Assembly (NCBI GenBank): GCA_036675345.1
Contig: JAKFFE010000017.1
Location: forward strand, 186,001-250,000
Reading direction: 5' to 3'
Length of the DNA stretch: 64,000 nucleotides
Source: JALYOC01 sp036675345
Lineage (GTDB): Bacteria; Myxococcota; Myxococcia; Myxococcales; Myxococcaceae
The notes below the pieces were generated by a model. That model was not told where the DNA came from and did not search any database. It saw only the letters and a program-made list of their open reading frames with translations. This document shows positions 30,798-38,658 of this stretch, piece by piece. Position 1 is the stretch's first letter. Each line of letters starts with the position of its first letter. The position numbers and the translations under genes were made by a program.

Positions 30798-30941
30798 GGC
30801 CGGAACTGCAGGTCCGGGACCACCGGTAGACAGTGGCCGGACTGCCGGTCCGGGACCACCGGTAGACAGCGGCCGAACTGCCGGTCTGGGACCACCGTAG
30901 ACAGCGGCCGGACTGCCGGTCTGGGACCACCGGTAGGCGGC
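30798..30941. repeat. Minisatellite of four 35-37-base tandem repeats
   Basis: Units are 30798-30834 (37), 30835-30870 (36), 30871-30905 (35) and 30906-30941 (36). Each begins GGCCGGA-CTGC and holds GGTCCGGGACC or GGTCTGGGACC, then CCACCGGTAGACAGC. A partial unit upstream includes the last codon and the TAG stop of the dehydrogenase gene. It lies between convergent genes. No spacers of constant size and no cas genes, so not CRISPR. Confidence 0.9.
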
Positions 30942-30976
30942 GGCCCCAGCGACCGGCGCGAGCCCTTCCGCTTCGC

Positions 30977-32224
30977 TCAGTAGACGACCCGGGTCTTGAT
31001 GTCCGTGCTCAGCCCGGCGATCCCCTCCGCCACCGCGCGGGCCACGTCCTGATCCAGGTCCATGATCAGGTAGCCGATGTTCGGATCGGTGGCCAGCATC
31101 TGGGCGTGGATGTTGGCGTTGAGGTCGGAGACGATCTTGTTGATGTCCCGGAGCACGCCGGGGACGTTGCGGTGGACGTTCATGATCCGGTGGGTCCGCC
31201 TGGCGGACGCCAGCTCCACCTGGGGGAAGTTCACCGACCCGGTGGTGGCGCCCACCTGGATGAAGCGGGTCAGCGAGGTGGCCACCTCCCGGCCAATCGA
31301 TTCCTGCGCCTCCTCGGTCGAACCGCCGATGTGCGGGGTGAGGATCACGTTGGGCAGCCCCTGCAGCTCGGTCTTCCAGCCGTCGGAGTTGGAGTCCGGC
31401 TCGGAGGGGAACACGTCCACCGCCGCGCCACCCAGATGGCCCGAGCGCAACCCCTCCGCCAAAGCCTCGATCACCACCACCGTGCCGCGGCTGAGGTTGA
31501 GGAGGATCGCGCCGGGGCGCATGCGGGCGATCTGCTCGGCGCCGATCATCCACTGGGTCTGCGGGGTGGCCGGCACGTGGAGGGTCACGAAGTCTGACTG
31601 CTCCAGCACCTCCTCCAGGGTGGGGGCCGGCCGGGCGTTGCCCAGCGGGAGCTTGCTGGCGACGTCGAAGTACACCACCCGCATTCCCATCGACTCCGCC
31701 AACAGCCCAACCTGCGAGCCGATGTGTCCGTACCCGACGATCCCCAGGGTCTTGCCGCGGACCTCCTTGCTGCCGGTGGCCACCTTCCGCCACTCCCCCT
31801 GGTGCATCTCCCGGATCCGATCCGCGATCCGCCGGGACAACATCACGATCTCCGCGATCACCAGTTCCGCCACGCTGCGGGTGTTGGAGAACGGCGCGTT
31901 GAACACCGGCACCCCGTGGGTGTTGGCGGTGTCCAGGTCGATCTGGTTGGTGCCGATGCAGAAGGCCCCCACCGCCAGCAGATCCTTGGCTCCGGCGATC
32001 GCCTCCGCCATCACCGTGGTCTTGCTGCGGATCCCCAGCACGTGGACGCCCTGGAGGCGCGTGGCCAGCTCCTGGGGCTTGAGCGCGGTCTTCAGCTGCT
32101 CGACCTGGAAGCCGGCCTGGGTGAACAGGTCCACCGCCGAGGGGTGGATGTTCTCCAACAGCAGCACCCGCAGCGCGCCTTCGATGTGCACCGCGTGGTT
32201 GGGCGAGGGAAAGCTCTTCGTCAT
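30977..32224 (-). CDS. serA: D-3-phosphoglycerate dehydrogenase
   Basis: SerA catalyses the first step of serine synthesis, 3-phosphoglycerate to 3-phosphohydroxypyruvate. The 415-residue protein (E. coli length class) has the substrate domain start (ALRVLLLENIHPSAVDLF), the Rossmann motif GKTLGIVGYGHIGSQVG, the catalytic R/E/H set (LNLSRGTVV, DVFPSEP, LTPHIGGSTEEAQ), and a C-terminal ACT domain (about 340-415: RIMNVHRNVPGVLRDIN). The ACT domain predicts serine feedback. A -10-like TAATAG sits only 7 bases upstream of ATG 32224 and there is no Shine-Dalgarno sequence. Confidence 0.97.
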   Translation of the reverse strand: MTKSFPSPNHAVHIEGALRVLLLENIHPSAVDLFTQAGFQVEQLKTALKPQELATRLQGVHVLGIRSKTTVMAEAIAGAKDLLAVGAFCIGTNQIDLDTANTHGVPVFNAPFSNTRSVAELVIAEIVMLSRRIADRIREMHQGEWRKVATGSKEVRGKTLGIVGYGHIGSQVGLLAESMGMRVVYFDVASKLPLGNARPAPTLEEVLEQSDFVTLHVPATPQTQWMIGAEQIARMRPGAILLNLSRGTVVVIEALAEGLRSGHLGGAAVDVFPSEPDSNSDGWKTELQGLPNVILTPHIGGSTEEAQESIGREVATSLTRFIQVGATTGSVNFPQVELASARRTHRIMNVHRNVPGVLRDINKIVSDLNANIHAQMLATDPNIGYLIMDLDQDVARAVAEGIAGLSTDIKTRVVY

Positions 32225-32231
32225 GGGGCAC

Positions 32232-32237
32232 CTATTA
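32232..32237 (-). promoter_or_regulatory. Candidate extended -10 of a leaderless serA promoter
   Basis: Minus strand TGG-TAATAG ends 7 bases before the serA ATG, so transcription would start at or next to the A of the start codon. No clear -35 is seen. Weak on its own. Confidence 0.35.
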
Positions 32238-32292
32238 CCAAGCTTCAAGTCGCGCGCCACCCACACAGGCCCGGGTGCTGGACGTCAAACAG

Positions 32293-32329
32293 GAAAGCCA
32301 CGATCCCCCCGAGGGAGATCGTGGCTTTC
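32293..32329 (-). terminator. Intrinsic terminator after sdhB
   Basis: A 13-bp perfect stem (arms 32293-32305 and 32317-32329, GAAAGCCACGATC and its complement) with an 11-base loop lies 27 bases after the sdhB stop. T-rich sequence (TTTCCTGTTT) follows on the minus strand. Confidence 0.8.
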
Positions 32330-32355
32330 TGGGTCACTGCCGCTACGGCCTGGGG

Positions 32356-33156
32356 TTAGCCCGGTCCGCTGCCGCCGTGCTTGGACTCGTCGTCGCCCCG
32401 GAACAGGTCCTTGAGCACCTGCTTGGAGACCTGGGCGTTCATGGCGCTGATCGAGGTGGTGAGCGGGATCTCCTTCGGGCAGACCTCCACGCAGTTCTGG
32501 GCCTTGCCGCAGTCCTGGATCCCGCCGTCGCCCATCAGGCCGCGCAGGCGCTCCTCGGCGTTCATCTCTCCCGAGGGGTGCATGTTGAACAGCCGGGTCT
32601 GGCTGATCGCCGCCGCGCCGATGAAGTTGTTGTCCACCGACACCTGCGGGCAGGCCTCCAGACAGGCCGAGCAGGTCATGCAGGTGGAGAGGGTGTAGGC
32701 CACCGCCTGATCCGCCGGGGACTGCCGCGGGCCGGGCCCCAGGTTGTGGGTGCCGTCCAGCTTGATCCACGCCTTGACCTGCTTGAGCGCCTCGAACATC
32801 CGGCTGCGATCCACCGCCAGGTCCCGGACCAGCGGGAACTTCCGCAGCGGCTCGAGGGTGATCGGCTGCTCGAAGCGATCCACCAACGCCGAGCAGGCCA
32901 TCTTCACCTTGCCGTTGATGTTCATGGTGCAGCTGCCACACACCTCTTCCAGGCAGTTGCTGTCCCAGATGATCGGGGTGGTCTTCTTCCCGTCCGCGGT
33001 CACCGGGTTGCGCTGCACCTCCATCAAGCAGGAGATGACGTTCATCCCCTTCTTGTAGGGGATCTTGTACTCCTCGTAGCGCCCCTCGTGATCCCGGTTG
33101 TCCTGACGCCAGACCTTCAGGTGGATGGTACGTCCGTCGCTTGTCGTATCGGCCAT
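32356..33156 (-). CDS. sdhB: Succinate dehydrogenase/fumarate reductase iron-sulfur subunit
   Basis: The 266-residue subunit passes electrons from the flavin to the membrane quinone site. It has the [2Fe-2S] cysteines in SNCLEEVCGSC and a following C, then the [4Fe-4S] set STCMTCSACLEACP and the [3Fe-4S]-type set DCGKAQNCVEVCPK. The layout fits the menaquinone-linked B. subtilis/Myxococcus type. ATG 33156 was chosen; upstream frame is unsupported. It starts 19 bases after sdhA and is the last gene before the terminator at 32293. The C-terminal tail is polar and short. Confidence 0.96.
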   Translation of the reverse strand: MADTTSDGRTIHLKVWRQDNRDHEGRYEEYKIPYKKGMNVISCLMEVQRNPVTADGKKTTPIIWDSNCLEEVCGSCTMNINGKVKMACSALVDRFEQPITLEPLRKFPLVRDLAVDRSRMFEALKQVKAWIKLDGTHNLGPGPRQSPADQAVAYTLSTCMTCSACLEACPQVSVDNNFIGAAAISQTRLFNMHPSGEMNAEERLRGLMGDGGIQDCGKAQNCVEVCPKEIPLTTSISAMNAQVSKQVLKDLFRGDDESKHGGSGPG

Positions 33157-33175
33157 GGGAGTTGGGATCCTTTGC

Positions 33176-35053
33176 TTAGGCGTACCAGCGGGGCTCGGGG
33201 TCCAGGACCGGGGTGGCAATGTCCTGGTAGGTGATCTCCGGGCCGGAAGGGGTGTGCTTGGCCATGGTGATCTTGGCCCACTTGTCGTGGCGGGCCTGCC
33301 ACAGCTTCATCCACTCCAGATCCTCGCGGGGATCCTTGGTCTTCGGCTCCGGCAGCTGGAAGTCCGGCTTGTAGTGGGCGCCGCGGCTCTCGTCGCGCAA
33401 GAGCGCGGACTTGGTCATCACCGTGCCCAGCTCCAACATGTTCCACAGCTGGTTGACGAAGGAGAGCGACCGGTTGCTGTTGTTGCTGGTGTCCAGCACG
33501 TTGCAGCGCGCCCAGCGGTCCTTCATCCCCTGGATCTTGTCCAGGGTGGCCTTGAGCTTGTCGTTGTACCGGACCACGGTGACGTTCTCGGTCATCACGT
33601 CGCCGAGGTCGCGGGCGATCACGTACGGGTTCTCGGCCCCGTTCATCTTGCGGATGGTCTCGAACCGCTCGGTCCAGTAGGCCTTGGCGTCCGCGAAGTG
33701 CTTGGGAGCCGCCGCCGCCGCGCTCTTGGCGTTGTTCTTGGCGTAGGAGATCATCGACGGGCCGCCGATCATCCCCGCGTAGATGCAGGAGAGCAGCGAG
33801 TTGGCGCCGAGGCGGTTTCCGCCGTGGTACGCGTAGTCGGCCTCGCCGCCGGCGTAGAGGCCGGGGACGTTGGTCTGCTGGTTCAGCGGGTGCGCGTCCT
33901 CGGGGATGTTGTTCTTGTCCGCCTTGAACTGCACGTACAGCCCGCCCATCGAGTAGTGCATGCCGGGGAAGATCACCATCGGCACCTTGCGCGGGTCATC
34001 CCCCACGAACTTCTCGTAGATCTCCATCACGCCCTTGATCTTGGCGTCCAGGACCTTGGCCGGGATGTGGGTCACGTCCAGGTAGACGCCGTCCCGCCCG
34101 CCGATCCCCATCCCCAGGTTGCGGCACACGTCGAAGATCTCGCGGGTGGCCACGTCCCGGGGGACCAGGTTCTTGTACTTGGGGTAGCGCTCCTCCAGGA
34201 AGTACCAGCGCTCGGACTCCGGGATCTCCAGCGGGCCGCGGGGGTCGGCCTTGGTCTTGGGCACCCACACCCGGCCGCCCTCGCCACGCACCGACTCGCT
34301 CATCAGCCGCAGCTTGTCCTCGGCGGGGATGGAGGTGGGGTGGACCTGGATGAACTCGCCGTTGGAGTAGGTGGCGCCCTCGATGTAGGCGCGGCCGGCG
34401 GCGGTGCCGGTGTTGATCACCGAGTTGGTGGAGCGCCCGAACACGATCCCCGGCCCGCCGGTGGCCAGCATCACCGCCTCGGCGGGGAAGGTCCGGATCT
34501 CCATGGTGTTCATGTCCATGGCCACGCTGCCAATGCAGCGCCCGGTGTCGTCCTTCACCGTGCCCAGCCACTCCCAGTACTCGTACTTGGTGACCTTGCC
34601 CTCCGCCTCGTAGCGGCGGACCTGCTCGTCCAGCGCGTACAAGAGCTGCTGGCCGGTGGTGGCGCCGGCGAACGCGGTGCGGTGGTGGAGGGTCCCGCCG
34701 AAGCGGCGGAAGTCCAGCAGGCCTTCGGGGGTGCGGTTGAAGGTCACCCCCATCCGGTCCAGCATGTAGATGATGTGCGGCGCCGAGTAGCACATGCCCT
34801 TGACCGAGGTCTGCTCGGCCAGGAAGTCGCCGCCCCGCAGGGTGTCCTTGACGTGGATGTCCGGGTGGTCGCCCTCGCCCTTGGTGTTCACCGCGCCGTT
34901 GATGCCACCCTGCGCGCACACCGAGTGGGACCGCTTCACCGGGACAATCGACAGCAGGTCGACTTGGTGGCCGGCCTCCGCCAACTTGATGGTGGTCATC
35001 AACCCCGCCAACCCACCACCCACCACCGTGAATCGCGCTGCTGCGTCGGCCAT
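33176..35053 (-). CDS. sdhA: Succinate dehydrogenase/fumarate reductase flavoprotein subunit
   Basis: The 625-residue catalytic subunit oxidises succinate or reduces fumarate. It has the FAD dinucleotide motif (FTVVGGGLAGLMTTIKLAEAG), the covalent flavin His in KRSHSVCAQGGINGA, and the active-site stretch EFIQVHPTSIP and GGLYVQF. The C-terminus (RGAHYKPDF) is complete. It is the long B. subtilis/epsilon-type form. ATG 35053 has AAGGAG about 11 bases upstream. No cytochrome b subunit gene (sdhC) lies before it; the 187 bases upstream lead directly to an unrelated divergent gene. Confidence 0.97.
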   Translation of the reverse strand: MADAAARFTVVGGGLAGLMTTIKLAEAGHQVDLLSIVPVKRSHSVCAQGGINGAVNTKGEGDHPDIHVKDTLRGGDFLAEQTSVKGMCYSAPHIIYMLDRMGVTFNRTPEGLLDFRRFGGTLHHRTAFAGATTGQQLLYALDEQVRRYEAEGKVTKYEYWEWLGTVKDDTGRCIGSVAMDMNTMEIRTFPAEAVMLATGGPGIVFGRSTNSVINTGTAAGRAYIEGATYSNGEFIQVHPTSIPAEDKLRLMSESVRGEGGRVWVPKTKADPRGPLEIPESERWYFLEERYPKYKNLVPRDVATREIFDVCRNLGMGIGGRDGVYLDVTHIPAKVLDAKIKGVMEIYEKFVGDDPRKVPMVIFPGMHYSMGGLYVQFKADKNNIPEDAHPLNQQTNVPGLYAGGEADYAYHGGNRLGANSLLSCIYAGMIGGPSMISYAKNNAKSAAAAAPKHFADAKAYWTERFETIRKMNGAENPYVIARDLGDVMTENVTVVRYNDKLKATLDKIQGMKDRWARCNVLDTSNNSNRSLSFVNQLWNMLELGTVMTKSALLRDESRGAHYKPDFQLPEPKTKDPREDLEWMKLWQARHDKWAKITMAKHTPSGPEITYQDIATPVLDPEPRWYA

Positions 35054-35240
35054 CGCGTCGCTGCTCCTTCTGCGTTGGGTCCGGCGCGCTCCCCAGCTGG
35101 GAAATGTGTCGGACGGCACTCAAACCTTTAGAGCGAACGGTGAAGCGAAGGAAGTACGATCTTCCGTGTCCGATAAGGACGCCGGGGCCTAGGGATTAGG
35201 CCGCTGGCAGGGGGCGCCCCGGCGCCCGGGAGGGGTCCGG

Positions 35241-36239
35241 ATGATCCGGTGGGTGTGTGCGGCGTTGCTGGTCCTGATGTCCGCCCCGGCAATGGCGCAG
35301 GAGCCGCCGCTGGTGGGTGCGGAGGTGGAAGAGCCGCTGGTGTTCTTCAAGGTCACCGAGGTGGCGGAGGGCAAGCTGGTGCTGGGGGCGGGACTGATCC
35401 AGGGCTACCTGCCCGGCAAGTCGGTGCGGATCTTCCGGCCGCTGGAGCAACCGGACCCCAACAACCCCCGGGCCACCCACGAGCTGTTGGCGGTGGTCCG
35501 GGTGGAGGCGGCCGAGGAACACCAGTCCACCGCCTGGCTGGGCCGGGGCGAGCAGGCCCGGGTGGGCGACCTGATCGATCTGACGGTGGAGAATCCGTCC
35601 TCCACCCACCTGGCCCCCCACCGCAGCCGCTTCAACCTGCGCGGGGGCTTCTACCTGCGCCCGGTGCTGGGCAACGGCTTCGGGATGCTGCTGGGGGGGA
35701 TGGTGGCCTATCAGGCGCCAGACTCTCCCTTCAGCTACGCCGCCTCCCTGGAGCCGCTCTCGGTGGGGCTGGGCGTCCCCCCTGCCCTGCGGCTGACCGC
35801 CAGCGCTGCCTGGTCCATGACCTACTTCGAGCTGGGCGCCGGACTGGGGCTGATGCCGGGCCCCAACTGCGGCGGCTTCGGGTCCTGCGCTCCGGTGACC
35901 GTCTACTTCCAGCCGCTGCTGCGCCTGGGCGGGCTGGACGGCTTCCACCTCGGCCTGGCGGCGGGGTTCGCCCTGGCGGGAGGGTACGGGTCGGGCTACC
36001 CGGTCAGCTTCGATGCCGATCTCAACCTGCCCGTGAACCGGAGCCTGGAGCTGTTCGCCAAGGCCAACGTGGCCCAGTTCTTCGAGGTGGGGTTCTCCGC
36101 CGGGGGACGGCTGTTCACCCAGGGAACGGGTGACCGGGGCACGGTGATCTATTCGGCGGCCCTGGGCTTTAGCGGGATCACCTTTGGGGACTATCTGTCC
36201 GGACTGACTGTGACCCTGGGGGCAGAGTTCCGGCTCTGA
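35241..36239 (+). CDS. Secreted outer-membrane-type protein of unknown function
   Basis: The 332-residue product has a signal peptide (MIRWVCAALLVLMSAPAMA, cleavage after MAQ region), then a small beta domain (about 30-120) with KVTEVAEGKLVLGAGL and RVGDLIDLTVE, of the sort seen in FlgT-like or SH3-type modules. The C-terminal two-thirds is Gly- and aromatic-rich amphipathic sequence ending in L-GAEFRL, typical of outer-membrane barrels. No family was recognised. GGGAGGGG lies just upstream of ATG 35241. It is divergent from sdhA and converges on mdh. Confidence 0.7.
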   Translation: MIRWVCAALLVLMSAPAMAQEPPLVGAEVEEPLVFFKVTEVAEGKLVLGAGLIQGYLPGKSVRIFRPLEQPDPNNPRATHELLAVVRVEAAEEHQSTAWLGRGEQARVGDLIDLTVENPSSTHLAPHRSRFNLRGGFYLRPVLGNGFGMLLGGMVAYQAPDSPFSYAASLEPLSVGLGVPPALRLTASAAWSMTYFELGAGLGLMPGPNCGGFGSCAPVTVYFQPLLRLGGLDGFHLGLAAGFALAGGYGSGYPVSFDADLNLPVNRSLELFAKANVAQFFEVGFSAGGRLFTQGTGDRGTVIYSAALGFSGITFGDYLSGLTVTLGAEFRL

Positions 36240-36294
36240 GCGACCGCGCTTCCCGGGAGCCACCTTTCGGGGCCCCCGGGCGCGTGGGTGATGG

Positions 36295-37227
36295 CTACAG
36301 CTTGACCGAGTCGACGGTCTTCTTCACCGACTGGAAGCTCTTCTCCAGCTCGGCCTTCTCCGCCGCGTCGAGATCGATCTCGAAGATCTTCTCCACGCCG
36401 CCGGCGCCGATCTGGCAAGGCACGCCGAAGAAGTAGCCGTTGATGCCGTACTGGCCGGTCAGGTACGCGGCGGCCGGCAGCACCCGCTTGCGATCCAGCA
36501 GGTAGCTCTCCGCCATCGCGATCGCCGAGGCAGCGGGCCCGAAGTACGCGGAACCGGTCTTGTACAGCCCGACCAGCTCGGCGCCGCCCTCACGGGTGCG
36601 CTTGACGATCGCATCCAGCTTCTCCTTGGGGATCAGCTTGGTCAGCGGCACCCCGCCCAGGGTGGCCTGGCGGATGATCGGGACCATGTCGTCGCCGTGG
36701 CCGCCCAGCACCAGGGCCTCCACGTCGCGGATCGAGGCGTTGAGGGCCTCGGCGATGAAGAACTTGAACCGGGAGGTGTCCAGCACCCCGGCCATTCCCA
36801 CCACCTTGTTGGCCGCAAAGCCGGTGATCTTCTGGAACGCGAACACCATCGCGTCCAGCGGGTTGGCGATGTTGATCACGAACGCGTCCGGGCAGTGCTT
36901 CTTCGCGTTCTCCGACACGTCCCGCATGATCTTCAGGTTGATGTCCAGCAGATCCTCGCGGCTCATCCCCGGCTTGCGGGGAACGCCGGCGGTGATGATC
37001 AGCACGTCCGAGCCAGCCACGTCCGCCCAGTTGCTGGTGCCGGTGACGCGGCTGTCATAGCCGTCCACCGCCGCCAGCTGGTTCATGTCCAGGGCCTTGC
37101 CCTTCACCAAGCCTTCGGCCTGGGGAATGTCATAGAGGACGACGTCGCCCAGCGACTTCTGGATGGCCAGCAGGGCAAGGTTTCCACCGATCTGCCCGCC
37201 GCCGATGAGTCCGATCTTCTTCTTCAT
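36295..37227 (-). CDS. mdh: Malate dehydrogenase (LDH-like type)
   Basis: The 310-residue enzyme interconverts malate and oxaloacetate with NAD. It has the Rossmann start KKKIGLIGGGQIGGNLALLA with D41-type NAD-selecting acidic residue (VVLYDIPQ), substrate arginines in AGVPRKPGMSR, and catalytic His in GGHGDDMVP. The R in VPRKPGMSREDL rather than Q marks MDH against lactate dehydrogenase. It follows icd by 28 bases and is probably co-transcribed, linking two TCA steps. GGAGAT lies upstream of the ATG. Confidence 0.97.
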   Translation of the reverse strand: MKKKIGLIGGGQIGGNLALLAIQKSLGDVVLYDIPQAEGLVKGKALDMNQLAAVDGYDSRVTGTSNWADVAGSDVLIITAGVPRKPGMSREDLLDINLKIMRDVSENAKKHCPDAFVINIANPLDAMVFAFQKITGFAANKVVGMAGVLDTSRFKFFIAEALNASIRDVEALVLGGHGDDMVPIIRQATLGGVPLTKLIPKEKLDAIVKRTREGGAELVGLYKTGSAYFGPAASAIAMAESYLLDRKRVLPAAAYLTGQYGINGYFFGVPCQIGAGGVEKIFEIDLDAAEKAELEKSFQSVKKTVDSVKL

Positions 37228-37255
37228 GGGTGTGTGATCTCCGAGGAAAGAAAAA

Positions 37256-38551
37256 CTACATGTTCTTGATGATCGCCTGACCGAACTCCGAGCACTTGAT
37301 CTCCTTCACCTCGGCGCCGCCCTCCTGGCGCATCAGCCGGGCGAAGTCGTAGGTGACGGTGCGCTGGGTGATCGCCTTGTCCATCCCGGAGATGATCAGG
37401 TCCGCCGCCTCGTCCCACCCCAGGTGCCGGAACATCATCTCGCCGGAGAGGATCACCGAGCCGGGGTTCACCTTGTCCAGGTCCGCGTACTTGGGCGCAG
37501 TGCCGTGGGTGGCCTCGAACACCGCGTGGCCGGTGACGTAGTTGATGTTGCCGCCCGGGGCGATACCGATCCCCCCCACCTGCGCGGCCAGCGCATCCGA
37601 CAGGTAGTCGCCGTTGAGGTTCAAGGTGGCGATCACCTCGAACTCCTCCGGACGGGTCAGCACCTGCTGCAGGGTGATGTCGGCGATCGCGTCCTTGATC
37701 ACGATCTTCCCGGCGGCCACCGCGTCCTTCTGCTCCTTGTTGGCGGCCTCCTCACCGGACTTGGCCTTGGTCTGCTCCCACTGCGCCCAGGTGTAGACCT
37801 TCTCCCCGAACTCGCTCTGGGCCAGCTCGTAGCCCCACTTCATGAAGGCACCCTCGGTGAACTTCATGATGTTGCCCTTGTGGACGATCGTCACGCTCTT
37901 GCGCTTGTGCTTGATCGCAAACTCGATCGCCGCGCGGACCAGCCGCTGCGACCCTTCCTTGGAGACCGGCTTGACGCCCAGGCCCACGTCCTTGGCGAAG
38001 CGCACCTTGGAGAAGTCCTTGGGGAACTCCTTCTCCAGGAAGGCCAGCACCTTGGCCGCCTTGTCGGTGCCCGCCTCGAACTCGATGCCCGCGTAGATGT
38101 CCTCGGTGTTCTCGCGGAAGATCACCATGTCCACCTTCTCCGGGTGCTTCACCGGAGAGGGGACGCCGCGGAAGTAGCGCACCGGCCGCAGGCAGACGTA
38201 CAGGTCCAGCAGCTGGCGCAGCGCCACGTTCAGCGAGCGGATGCCGCCGCCGATCGGGGTGGTCAGCGGGCCCTTGATGCCCACCAGGTAGTCGCGGAAC
38301 GCCTGCACCGTCTCGTCCGGCAGCCAGTTCTGGGTCTGGTCGAAGGCCTTCTGACCGGCCAGGACCTCCTTCCAGATGATCTTCTTCTTGCCGCCGTAGG
38401 CCTTCTCCACCGCGGCGTCGAACACCGCCACCGAGGCCCGCCAGATGTCACGGCCGGTGCCGTCACCCTCGATGAAGGGGATGATCGGATGATTCGGGAC
38501 GGTGAGCTTCCCGTCCTTGAGGGTGATCTTCTCGCCGGTCGCCGCTGCCAT
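37256..38551 (-). CDS. icd: Isocitrate dehydrogenase (NADP, E. coli-type)
   Basis: The 431-residue enzyme oxidises isocitrate to 2-oxoglutarate. It shows PIIPFIEGDGTGRDIWRA, the phosphorylatable-Ser loop GGGIRSLNVALRQ, FRENTEDIYAGIEF, IVHKGNIMKFTEGAFMKWGYE and NYVTGHAVFEATHGTAP. Length and motifs match the homodimeric E. coli type, so NADP use is likely. A good promoter (TTGATG-N17-TAGTAT) lies at 38591-38619 and AAGGAG precedes ATG 38551. It heads an icd-mdh pair. Confidence 0.97.
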   Translation of the reverse strand: MAAATGEKITLKDGKLTVPNHPIIPFIEGDGTGRDIWRASVAVFDAAVEKAYGGKKKIIWKEVLAGQKAFDQTQNWLPDETVQAFRDYLVGIKGPLTTPIGGGIRSLNVALRQLLDLYVCLRPVRYFRGVPSPVKHPEKVDMVIFRENTEDIYAGIEFEAGTDKAAKVLAFLEKEFPKDFSKVRFAKDVGLGVKPVSKEGSQRLVRAAIEFAIKHKRKSVTIVHKGNIMKFTEGAFMKWGYELAQSEFGEKVYTWAQWEQTKAKSGEEAANKEQKDAVAAGKIVIKDAIADITLQQVLTRPEEFEVIATLNLNGDYLSDALAAQVGGIGIAPGGNINYVTGHAVFEATHGTAPKYADLDKVNPGSVILSGEMMFRHLGWDEAADLIISGMDKAITQRTVTYDFARLMRQEGGAEVKEIKCSEFGQAIIKNM

Positions 38552-38590
38552 GTGGAGGCTCCTTGAAATGCCGTGTTCTGAGGGCGGCGG

Positions 38591-38619
38591 ATACTAGGGA
38601 ACCGGGATCGGCGCATCAA
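38591..38619 (-). promoter_or_regulatory. Predicted sigma-70 promoter of icd-mdh
   Basis: Minus strand: TTGATG (38619-38614), 17-base spacer, TAGTAT (38596-38591). Spacing is ideal and the leader would be about 35 bases, ending in AAGGAG. Confidence 0.65.
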
Positions 38620-38658
38620 TCAATTGGAGGGAGGCTCCGGACAGGGGGGTAATCGCTG

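Noticed and set aside
30798..30941. CRISPR array
   Set aside because: Repeats are directly adjacent with no spacers, only four units, and no cas genes nearby.
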